Shown here: positions 53,423 through 64,000 of the stretch, piece by piece
Layout of the letters: each line of letters starts with the position of its first letter
How positions within the stretch are numbered: the stretch's first letter is position 1
Source of the DNA: Cladobotryum mycophilum
Taxonomy: Eukaryota > Ascomycota > Sordariomycetes > Hypocreales > Hypocreaceae
Length of the DNA stretch: 64,000 bases
Reading direction: 5' to 3'
Assembly (NCBI GenBank): GCA_036429605.1
Contig: JAVFKD010000003.1
Location: 62,001 to 126,000, forward strand
The notes under the pieces: generated by a model
The model's input: the letters and a program-made list of their open reading frames with translations, nothing else
Told to the model about the DNA's origin: nothing
Databases searched by the model: none
Program-made: the position numbers and the translations under genes

Positions 53423-56400
53423 ATGTCTAGCGAACCAATTGCCATCATTGGTAGCGGATGCCGCTTCCCAGGCGGTGCTACCACTCCATCTAAGCTGTGG
53501 GATCTTTTGAAGAACCCCCAAATCTAAAGAAGGAAATCCCCAAGGAACGATTCAACGTCGATCGGTACTACCACCCAGACAATGCCCACCATGGCACGAG
53601 CAATGTTCGTCACTCATATTTCCTCGAAGACGACTTCAAAGTCTTTGATGCAAACTTCTTTGGTATCAAGGGTGTCGAGGCCTTGGCCATGGACCCCCAG
53701 CAGCGTCTTCTCTTGGAGACTGTCTATGAAAGTTTAGAAACTGCTGGCCTACCCATGGAGAACCTTCAAGGCTCGCACACTGGTGTATTTGTTGGTAACA
53801 TGAGTGTCGACTACACCGAGATTCTATCTCAAGATATCGACTCCACACCCACCTACTTTGCGTCTGGAACGGCGCGAAGCATCCTCTCAAACAGAATATC
53901 ATACTTCTTCGACTGGCATGGACCATCAGTTACCATCGACACCGCCTGCTCGTCCAGTCTGATTGCATTGCACCAAGCAGTACAGAGCTTACGAGCAGGA
54001 GAGGTTCCTCTCGCCATCGCAGCTGGCGCCAATTTGCTGTTGGGGCCAAACCAATACGTGGCTGAAAGCAAGCTGAAGATGCTTTCGCCCAATGGCCTTT
54101 CACAAATGTGGGATGAAGCAGCGGATGGATATGCCCGAGGTGATGGTTTTGCCTCGGTTGTATTGAAGAAGTTGAGTGATGCCATTCGTGATGGTGATAA
54201 GATCGAATGTATTGTTCGAGAGACTGGAACGAATCAGGACGGGCGCACAAAAGGTAAACCATCTCAATGTCCTTCCTCATCGTACATGCGCAAATGACTA
54301 ACCCAGCCTTCCACCTCCAGGTATTACCATGCCGAGCCCAACTGCACAGGCGGCACTTATCCATGACACATACAAGCGAGCTGGTCTTGACTTGAGTCGT
54401 CCATCTGACCGCCCACAATATTTTGAGGCTCACGGAACAGGTACACCTGCTGGTGATCCTGTTGAGTCGCGAGCCATTAGCAGTGCCTTCTTCGAGTCTG
54501 GCTTCAAGCGTCAGTCTCAAGACCCCAAGTTGTTGGTTGGCTCCATCAAGACTGTCATCGGTCACACAGAGGGTACTGCTGGTCTCGCATCCTTGCTCAA
54601 GGTTTCTCTTGCCCTCCAAAACAACAAGATCCCTCCCAACTTGCACTTCAACCGATTGAGTGCAACAGTCAAGCCGAACTACACAAACTTGGAGATCCCC
54701 ACTGCGCTCCGGGACTGGCCTGATGTCCCCGAAGGTGGCGTAAAGCGTGCCAGTGTTAACAGCTTCGGTTTTGGAGGTGCAAATGCCCATGCCATTCTTG
54801 AGGCATACACCCCAGAGACGGTTAAGCGTGTCACCATCTCTACACCTACGCCTTCCTTTTCTCCCTTTGTGTTCTCTGCGGCGTCCACCACCGCATTGGC
54901 TGCTAACATTGCCGCACACGCCGACTTTATTGAGGCCAACCCACAGTTGAACCTCAAGAGCATCAGCCACACACTCTTTACGCATCGTTCCACCTTGCAG
55001 AAGCGCGCTGTCTTTGCTGCTTCCTCATCAGAGGCACTTCTTTCCAAGCTGCGCTCTTATGGTCAGGATGATAAGAAGTCAGAATCTGCACCAGCCAAGT
55101 CTCTGTCTTCTAAGCCACGAACTCTTGGTGTCTTCACCGGTCAGGGTGCCCAGTGGGCCCGCATGGGTGCAGAGCTCATTGAACAGTCCCCCGCCATTCG
55201 CAGGATCGTAGATGAGCTGGAGGAGAGTCTCGCGACACTGCCCGAGAGTGACCGTCCATCTTGGTCGCTGCGTGAACAGATGCTGCTGGGAGCCAAGGAG
55301 TCTCAGATTAACAAGGCAGAACTTTCTCAGCCTCTGTGCACTGCACTGCAGGTCATGCTTGTTGAAGCCTTGAAGCAAGCAGGTGTCACCTTTGACGCAG
55401 TTGTGGGCCACTCATCTGGTGAGATTGGTGCTGCCTATGCTGCTGGCGTCATCACTGCATCCGAAGCTATCCGCATTGCCTATTATCGAGGTTTCCATAC
55501 CCATCGATGCCAGGGAGCCAACGGAGAAGTGGGTGCTATGATGGCGGTGGGAACATCTCTCGAGGATGCCCAAGAGCTTTGCGAGCTCGACGACTTCCAG
55601 GGTCGCCTGTGCGTTGCCGCCAGTAACTCCTCCTCCAGCGTCACCATCTCCGGTGATAAGGAGGCAGTTGAGGAGGCTGGTGTCATCTTTGAAGAAGAAA
55701 AGAAGTTCCATCGTGCTCTTCTCGTCGACAAGGCTTACCATTCGCACCACATGATTCCCTGCCTGGGACCCTACATTGAGTCCTTGAAGGCTTGTGGCAT
55801 TTCCCCCAAGCTTAACAATGATTCCGGCTGCACCTGGGTGTCTAGTGTCTACGGTGACGATATTACCGATGTTGATGATGATTTCGCGTCGGTCTACTGG
55901 GCCAACAACATGGGCAAGACCGTCCTCTTCTCTCAAGCTTGCGAGACTGCCTTGCGCGAGACTGGTCCCTTTGATCAGGTCATCGAGGTCGGCCCACACC
56001 CTGCCCTCAAGGGACCCGCTAGCTCCACCATTGAGGAGACTCTTCGTGAGAAGATTCCTTATTTCGGTGCCCTCACACGCAAGCAGAATGCTGTTGAGGC
56101 TTTCGCTGACTGCCTTGGCAACTTGTGGCAGGCTAATGGCCGCATTGCTGTTGACTTTACTGGATTCGAGACATTCATGTCAGGATCAACTGGGCCTGAG
56201 CTTGTCAAGGATCTCCCCCGCTATGTATGGGATCATGAGACCCCTTACTACAACGATTCTCGTATTATTCGAGCCATGCGAACAGCTTCTATCAAGTCGA
56301 ATGAGCTTCTTGGTACAAGGATCGTTGATAGCAGTCTGAGTGAAGTCCGCTGGCGCAACCGCCTCAACGCCGCTGAGGTTCCTTGGCTCAAGCACCACCA

Positions 56401-59400
56401 GATCCAAAACCAGTCCATCTTCCCCGCTGCTGGTTACGTTGCCACTTCTCTGGAGGCTGTCAAGGAATTGTTCCATGATTCATCAATCTCCATCATCAAG
56501 ATCAAGGACTTTGTCGTGGGTCAAGCACTGATCATTCCCGAAGGTGGTGGTGTTGAGACTGTCGCCTCGCTGACCAGTATTGTGCGAACTGCTGACACTA
56601 TCACTGCTCGATTCACCTTCTTCGCTGAGGAAGGCCGAAGCGACTCAACTGCCATGAATGAGAAGGCATCTGGTAACATGATTATCACTCTTGGTGAGGC
56701 AAACCCAGATGCCTTGCCCTCTCGACCTGAGGAAGACTTCCAGATGCTTGAGGTGCATGAAGACCGATTTTACGACGCTGTCGGTGCCCTTGGATTTGGC
56801 TACACCGGTCCCTTCAAGGCACTCGCCAAGCTTCAGCGCAAGATGGATCTTGCTTCTGGTTATATTCTTCACCCTGAAGCTACATTTGGATTCGATCGTC
56901 TCTTGGTCCACCCCGCACCACTTGATGCCGCTATCCAGTCCATCATTCTGGCGTACTGCTTCCCTGGCGACACCCGTCTTCGAACCACTCATCTTCCTAC
57001 TAAGATCGACACCATTCAATTCAATGTTCCTTTGCTTGAATCGGCTGTTCTTTCTGAGACACCGTTCCGCGCTTCAGTGCCACCTGGCGGTATTGAGCTG
57101 AGCGACATTAACGGAGATGTGGACTTGTACACTGAGGATGGAACCACCCTCATCCAGCTCCAGGGATTGCACACCAAGCCTCTCGTCCCGCCCACTGCAG
57201 ACACTGATCTTCAGCTCTTCTCAGAATTTACGTGGGGACCTCTTATTCCTCATGGCCGCAGCCTCACCCTCCAAGGTGAGGAGGCCGTTGCTGAGAGAAG
57301 CCTGTTCGATGATCTTGAACGCGTGGCGTACTACTATCTTCAGAACGTTGATCGGGAAATCCCTCGTGAGAAGCGAGTCAACCTGTTGCCTCACCAGACT
57401 AGTCTCTTCAACTATGTTGATCATACCATCAGCCGTGTCCAAGACGGCACTCTCGACCATGTAAGGCCAGAATGGAAGAACGATTCTCATGACGACATTC
57501 TGCGCATCATTTCTAGCCACCCCGAGAGTATCGATCTTGAGATCATGTACGCTGTCGGAGAGAACCTGCCAAGCGTCATTCGTGGCGAGATGAACATGCT
57601 TGAGCCCATGGTTCAAGACAACAAGCTCAACAGGTTCTACGTTGAAGCTCTCGGTATGCCTCGTTACGTAGAGGAACTGTCTCGCATTGCCGCCCAGATC
57701 AGCAACCGGTATCCTCACATGTCTGTCCTCGAAGTCGGTGCCGGTACTGGTGGTGCCACCAAGATTCTTCTCAAGCACCTGGCCAGCGGGTTTGACAATT
57801 ATGTCTACACCGATATTTCCAGCGGTTTCTTCCCTACTGCGCAGGAAACATTCAGCAAGTACGCATCCAAGATGACCTTCAAGACTCTGGATATCGAGAA
57901 GGACATCGAAGGCCAAGGCTATGAAGAGCAGACCTTTGACTTGGTCATTGCTAACCTTGTCGTCCACGCTACAAAGGACTTGGAGGCCACAATGAACAAC
58001 CTCCGACGTCTTGTCAAGCCTGGTGGCTACCTCCTTCTGCTTGAAATCACGGATAATGATCAGCTTCGATTTGGCTTCATTTTCGGCGGTCTTCCCGGTT
58101 GGTGGCTCGGCCAAGAGGATGATCGTGCCTTCAGTCCTTGCGTTGACATTCCTGCCTGGGACGCTGTGATGCGAAAGACCGGCTTCTCTGGAGTCGATGA
58201 GGCCACCCCTCACATCAAGACTTGCCCGCTGTCAGTTCTTCTCACTCAGGCCGTCGATGATAGAGTCGCTCTCATTCGTGAACCTCTGAGTGCTCCAGCT
58301 GAGGAGATTGATCTTGCAGAGCTCACCATCATTTCTGCAGATGAGGGAGCCAGCATCAGACTTGCAAATGAAGTCAAGGACATTGTTGCGCCTTTCTTCA
58401 AGGAAGTTCGCCTAGTTACCAAGCTGGACGATCTCGAGGAGCAAAGCCTGCCTGTTATGGGTAGTGTCTTGTCTCTCGTCGATCTTGATACACCAGTTTT
58501 CAAGGACATGACAGCTCAGCGCCTGAAGGCCTTCCAAGCCATCTTCAAGCAGTCCAAGAACGTTTTGTGGGCTACCGCCGGAGCGAGATCGGATAACCCC
58601 TATGCCGCCATGGTTGTGGGTGTTGGACGAAACGTTGTTCTCGAAATGTCCCACTTGCGCTTCCAGTTCCTTGACTTTGACAAGGTTGCCTCCATCGAGT
58701 CCAAGCTTCTTGCTGAATCATTGCTCCGATTCGAACTTGCTGACGTCTGGGAGCAAACGGCCAACCCTATTGAATTACTCTGGACAACAGAGCCTGAATT
58801 GAGCTACGATAATGGTCGTCTTCAAATTCCTCGAGTCAAGTTGAGCAAGAACCGAAATATGCGATATAACGCATCCCGCAGAGCCGTCACCAAGGAGGTG
58901 GATCCAAAAGAAATTCCTCTTACCTTGGGTCTCGACGATTCGGGTTCTTACGCCCTCGCCCCCGCAGCACCACAATCAGCTGCTGAGACACGCCCAGACA
59001 CAGTCTCTATTCGCGTCATTAAGTCCATCCTCCGATCTGTCAAGCTTCCCTCTTCGGATTTCCTCTTTATCGTCGCTGGTACTACTGATGACGGCAAGAC
59101 CGTCGTTGCCCTCTCTGATGCACAGAGCTCTGTCGTTGTTGTGGATAAGGCATGGACAATGCCTGTCGCAATTGAAGCCGTGGACCAGACCATTCTCGCT
59201 TTGTATGAGAGCTTGTTGGCTCAAAGTCTGTTGCATGGCCTCGACAGCGGCAACACGTTGGTTGTTCTTGACGCGTCTGCTTCATTGACCCGATCTCTCA
59301 AGACTGCCGCAAGCCGCCGTGGCATTCACATCACATCTTTGGCGTCTTCAAAGCTTGGTAGCAGTGCCCCAGGAACCATCTATGTCCATCCCAGGGAAAC

Positions 59401-62400
59401 AGTTCGATCGCTGCAATCCAAGCTTCCTATTAACATCAACCGATTCACTAACTTCTCTGCAAATGAGGACTTGGCACAAGCCGTCGCCGCCTCTCTCCCT
59501 GCTCACTCCAATAAGCAAGGATGGAACACTCTTACTCGCTCAGGTCCCTTCATCACCGAACGAACCCTGATGGGTCTTGATGATGAAGTTTGGTCGATTC
59601 TGCGAGCCGCTTGGGCATCCGTCAAGGTTGAACAGCAGCGTTCCGTAGACAGCAGCCGAGTTATCTTCACCGACCCAGTCTCGGTTTCATCCGGCGACGC
59701 TGCGGTTCACCAGCTCACTGTCATTGACTGGTCCGCGCATGCAACTCTGCCCTCACAAATCGATCCATTGGCTGACAGCCTAACGTTTTCTGATGACAAG
59801 ACCTACTGGCTCGTTGGTCTTACTGGTGGTTTGGGTCAATCTCTTTGCCGCTGGATGGTTGACCGTGGCGCTCGATATATCGTTATGACTAGTCGTAACC
59901 CTAAGATCGATCAGCGATGGTTGGCCAGCGTTGAATCCCGAGGTGCCGTGGTCAAGGTCTTCCCCAACGATATCACCAACCGTGACTCCGTTCAGGCAGC
60001 CTACAAGGTCATTACCGCCACTATGCCACCATTTGGTGGTATCGCTCAGGGAGCCATGGTTCTCCACGATAGCATGTTTGCTGAGATGACCATGGAGAAG
60101 ATGCAAAAGGTTCTCAAGCCCAAGGTTGATGGTAGCATTTTCTTGGAGGAGATCTTCCACGACACACCCTTGGACTTCTTTGTGTACTTCTCATCCGTCG
60201 CAGCCATTACAGGAAACAAGGGTCAGAGTATCTACGCTGCAGCCAACATGTTCATGACAACCCTCGCCGCACAGCGTCGCAAGCGTGGTGTCGCAGGTGC
60301 TGCCATCAACATTGGTGCCATCATGGGTAACGGTTACATCACTCGTGAATTGAACCAACAGCAGCAGACCTTCCTCCAGGAAGTGGGCAACATCTGGCTC
60401 TCTGAGCAGGATTTCTTGACCATCTTTGCCGAAGGTGTATTCGCCAGTCGCCCAACCTCGGCTGAGACCTGGGAGACCACCACTGGTTTGCGCCTGTTGT
60501 CCTCTCATGAAGAGAAGGTGAGCTGGGCAGCTGATCCCAAGTTCCAGCACCTTGTCCAGAATGAAGATGGATCCGCCGCTGCTGGATTGGGCAAGTCAAA
60601 CAACGTGCCTCTTAAGAAGCAGCTGGAAGAAGCAAAGACCCGTGAGGACGTCTCAACCATCTTGGATGGTAAGTAGCAGCATTTCTTTGAAGAATTAAAA
60701 CACATAACTGACACATTTATAGATGCTTTCTCTACCAAGTTGAGGACCGTCCTCCAGATTCCTGCTGATCGCGAGATCTTGGACACTGGCCTCGATGACC
60801 TCGGAATGGACTCTCTTGTCGCCGTCGAGGTTCGATCTTGGTTCCTGAAGGAATTGAGTGCCGATGTCACTGTCCTTCAGGTGCTTAACGGTGGTACTGC
60901 TAAGGCTCTGCTTCAGCCAGTCAAGGAGAAGGTGTTTGAGAGTATGGCTCTGGGTCCCGACAGCGGAAATTCATCTTCCGAGAGCAAGCCTGCACCAGCA
61001 GTCGTTAAACCTCAAACAGCCAAGGAGATTGTGAAGCCACAGGTTTCAAATGAGGCCCCTGAATCCACCCTGGACACTCTAGAGACCAAGAGCGAAAGCA
61101 AGGTCACCTCCGAATCCAGCTCAGTTCTGGGAGCCACTGACACTCCTTACGCTACGACCAGCGCTACTCCCCTTGAAATCGACACTGAATCCGAGTACTC
61201 CGCCATTGAGAAGACCTTCCCCAAGGAGCACATCACCAGATCTCTCCCTCTCTCATTCGGCCAATCCCGATTTTGGTTCCTGAAGCACTTCTTGCCTGAT
61301 CAGAGTGCATTCAATATCACCACTGTTGTCCGCATGCAGGGTCGCCTGGATCTTGACCGATTGGCCGCAGCTGTTACCACTGTGGGCGATCATCATGAGG
61401 CTCTTCGCACCGCCTTTGTCAACAACGGCAATCAGCCCATGCAGGTCGTCCTCAAGACTTCACCATTGAATCTTGAGCGCAAGCAGATTTCCAGCGCAGA
61501 TGAAGTCGCCCCTGCTTATGCGGAAATCCAGCGCCACGTCTATGATCTTGAGGCTAGCCAGACGATGCGTCTCCAGGTTCTCACTCTTTCACCCACCGTC
61601 AACTTCCTCATTTTGGGCTACCACCACATCAACATGGATGGCTTGAGCTTCGAAGTATTGTTCAATGATATCCAGAAGGCCTTCCAGGGTGCTCCCTTCA
61701 CCCCTGGAGTCATGCAATACCCCGACTTTGCCATTCGCGAGCACGAAGAATACCGACTTGGCAAATGGAAGCCCGAGCTCGACTTCTGGCGAAACGAGTT
61801 CGTAACTCTTCCTGAGCCACTTCCTCTCCTCCCATTGTCCTTCAAGCAATCCCGCCCAGCAGTCACTCAGTACGGCACTCGACGCATTGAACGACGAATC
61901 CCAGCTGAGCTCTCAGATTTGATCAAGAAGACCTCTCGCAAGTTCAAGGCTGGTGTCTTTGCATTCTACTTGGCTGTGCTCAAGGCGACGATTGTCCGAT
62001 ACGTCGACATTGATGACCTGACTATCGGCATGGCTGACGCCAACCGTCGATCAAGTGAGGTTCTGGAGGGTCTTGGCTTGTACCTGAACTTGGTGCCTCT
62101 TCGCGTCGCTTGTGAATCGTCCCAGCCATTCAGCGATTCGCTAGAGGAGATGCACAAGAAGTCTCAATTGGCATTTGCCAACGGCCGTGTCCCCTTCGAC
62201 GTTGTGCTCAATGAGCTCGGCGTCCCTCGATCCGCTTCTCAGCCCCCTCTGTTCCAGGTCTTCATGAACTACCGCCAAGGCGTTGCTGAGATTCGTGAAT
62301 TCTGCGACTGTGAGTGCGAGGGTGAGTTGTTGAGCGGCGGAGAACTCGCCTACGATATCAGCTTTGATGTCGTCGAGAACCCCGGAGGCGAGACCAATGT

Positions 62401-64000
62401 CATGCTCTCGGTTCAGAAGGCCTTGTACGATCAGTCGGCCGCCGAGACTCTCCTTGATTCTTACTTCAACTTGCTTGAGGCCTTTGCCAACAACCCTGCC
62501 TCTCGTATGAGCAAGCCCGTTCTCCACAAGCAGCTTTCAATTGACCAGGCTTTGGAGATTGGAGCCGGACCTGCATTTGAGCACACTTGGCCTGCAACCT
62601 TGTCACAGAGGATTCAGGACCAGATCAAGGCTTACCCTGACAACTTGGCTCTCACAGACGGCAACAGCACCTCTTTGACCTATGCCGAAATGGGAACTCT
62701 GGTTGATGACATCTCTGCAGCTCTGGACAAGGCCAACGCAACTGGCATTGTCGGCGTCTTGCAACAACCCACACCGGCAGCCATTGCCTCCATCATTGCC
62801 ATCTTGAAGTCTGGCCGTACCTTTGTTCCTCTCGACCCCCGTGTCGGATCATCCAGGCTGTCAGCCATCGCAGCGGAGTCCAAGCCCTCATGCGTCATCA
62901 TCGATGCGTCTACCCAAGACGATTCCAAGGTCTTGCCCAGCACCGTTGCTCTGATCAATGTCACCGAAGTCCCTCGTTCCCAGTCCAAATCACCTGTCGC
63001 AGCAAATTCAACCGATCTGGCTGCTTTGATCTACACTAGTGGTTCTACCGGCACACCCAAGGGCATTAGTCTTAGCCACGCCTCTCTTCGCAACAACATC
63101 GAGATTACGACCGATTTCTTCAAGGTGCAGGAGGGCAAGGAGGTTATTCTTCAGCAAACAGCCTTCAGCTTCGACATGTCACTCTTCCAGATCTTCCTCG
63201 CTCTCGGAAATGCTGCAACTCTTGTTGTTGCTCCCGCCGAGATTCGAGGTGACTCTAATGCACTTGCAAACCTGATCCACAGCACTGGCGTCACAATCAC
63301 TTCGGCGACACCTGCTGAGTACGTCTCTCTTATCCGCCATGGTGACAACTACCTCAAGGAGAGCAGCAAGTGGAGACTTGCATGCTCCGGCGGCGAGAAG
63401 GTCACAGACCTTTTGGCCAACAGCTTCAGCTCGCTTGGCAAGCCGGAATTGACTCTCATCAACGCCTACGGACCTGCCGAGACCACCTTCCTCTGCGCAT
63501 CTTCGGTTGTCCCTTACAATGAGAAGGAATCTCTTCTGCCCCTCAAGGCGTATCCCAACTACTCACTCTACATTATCGGAAAGGATGGCAAGCCTGTCCC
63601 TGCCGGTATCACTGGCGAGGTCGCAATCGGCGGTGCTGGTCTTGGTCTTGGATACCTCAACAACGCACAGCTCACAGCTGAGAAGTTCCCACGCAACCCC
63701 TATGCCAGCGAGACATTCAAATCCCAAGGTTGGACCACCATGCATCTCACTGGTGATCGTGGCCGATTGACTACCGACGGCGGCCTAATTCTTGAGGGCC
63801 GTATCGGCGGTGACAGCCAGGTCAAAGTTCGTGGCATCCGTATCGAGCTCGAGGAGGTTGAGCGCGCAATCGTGGAGGCGTCTCAGGGCGCTATTATCCA
63901 GGCTGCTGCCTCGGTTCGAACTGACTCCGCTTCTGGTAGTGACTACTTGGTTGCTCACGTTGAATTGAAGAGTGGTCTTGCTGAGGACACCGACCTGGCA
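53423..64000 (+). CDS. Hybrid PKS-NRPS megasynthase, 3' truncated (cytochalasan-type, CcsA-like)
   Basis: Exons 53423-54253, 54321-60668 and 60723 to the window end (about 3,485 residues seen). [20 protein letters not shown] (active Cys), [12 protein letters not shown] and [23 protein letters not shown] (about 550) and [12 protein letters not shown] (about 639). DH: hotdog His in [15 protein letters not shown] (about 968) and Asp in [11 protein letters not shown] (about 1145). C-methyltransferase: [13 protein letters not shown] (about 1415). The ER region lacks a nucleotide motif. [13 protein letters not shown] (about 2111), FSSVAA and [20 protein letters not shown] (about 2422). Condensation: [11 protein letters not shown] (about 2693). 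Adenylation: [11 protein letters not shown] (about 3162), AYGPAETT and TGDRGRL. The second carrier and release domains lie beyond the window. Such enzymes join a methylated polyketide to an amino acid. The frame breaks once in the KS N-terminus, at the C5 run 53515-53519, by one base. The rest is open and conserved. Confidence 0.95.

Noticed and set aside
53930..54985. Minus-strand open frame of 351 codons
   Set aside because: Antisense shadow of the KS region, where conserved sense-strand motifs prove the coding direction.
57221..58213. Minus-strand open frame of 330 codons
   Set aside because: Antisense shadow of the PKS methyltransferase region; sense strand holds the SAM motif.

Overview
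The window is genomic DNA of a filamentous ascomycete (Pezizomycotina, probably Sordariomycetes, but the sequence alone does not fix the genus). Introns are short (about 50-80 bp), with GT...AG borders. The gene set includes a Zn2Cys6 regulator, a HET remnant, a hydrophobin-like protein, a PTH11-type rhodopsin-domain receptor and a fungal PKS-NRPS. No rRNA, tRNA or CRISPR was seen.

Left third (1-28 kb) is a mixed accessory region. It opens with the 5' end of an ADP-ribosylglycohydrolase gene (minus strand) and a bANK regulator (basic region plus ankyrin repeats, TOXE-like). At 4.6-8.7 kb a rhodopsin-domain membrane protein gene is split by a complete 2,921-bp hAT transposon, with a perfect 8-bp target-site duplication and 21-bp inverted ends. 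Then come a GMC oxidoreductase, a 90-aa hydrophobin-like secreted protein, and a 9-exon gene joining a B-box-like finger, a P-loop GTPase, a RING finger and a patatin lipase (candidate fungal immune or incompatibility protein). Next are a HET-domain remnant, a FAD monooxygenase, a classical SDR and a METTL13-like methyltransferase. A gene-poor stretch (28.1-31.8 kb) follows.

Right half (31.8-64 kb, running off the window) is a polyketide-nonribosomal peptide cluster. In order: Zn2Cys6 regulator (+), alpha/beta hydrolase (-), SDR (+), Baeyer-Villiger monooxygenase (+), lipocalin-like protein (-), two P450s (+), secreted berberine-bridge-type FAD oxidase (+), Diels-Alderase-type protein (-), trans-enoyl reductase (+), PKS-NRPS (+, 3' truncated). 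The set matches the cytochalasan pathway type (ccs/pyi/che clusters). The synthase and its trans-ER would build an aminoacyl polyketide. The hydrolase and Diels-Alderase would help form the isoindolone-macrocycle core. P450s, BVMO, FAD oxidase and SDR would tailor it. The exact product cannot be read from the sequence.

Two cross-cutting observations. First, seven genes each carry one apparent single-base frameshift, mostly at short homopolymers, while every exon phase otherwise agrees. This looks more like systematic sequence error than independent decay. Second, promoters of the cluster hold repeated CCG...CGG inverted repeats, and the hydrolase/SDR promoter has three perfect GGCGG-N4-CCGCC palindromes, good candidates for the regulator's sites.
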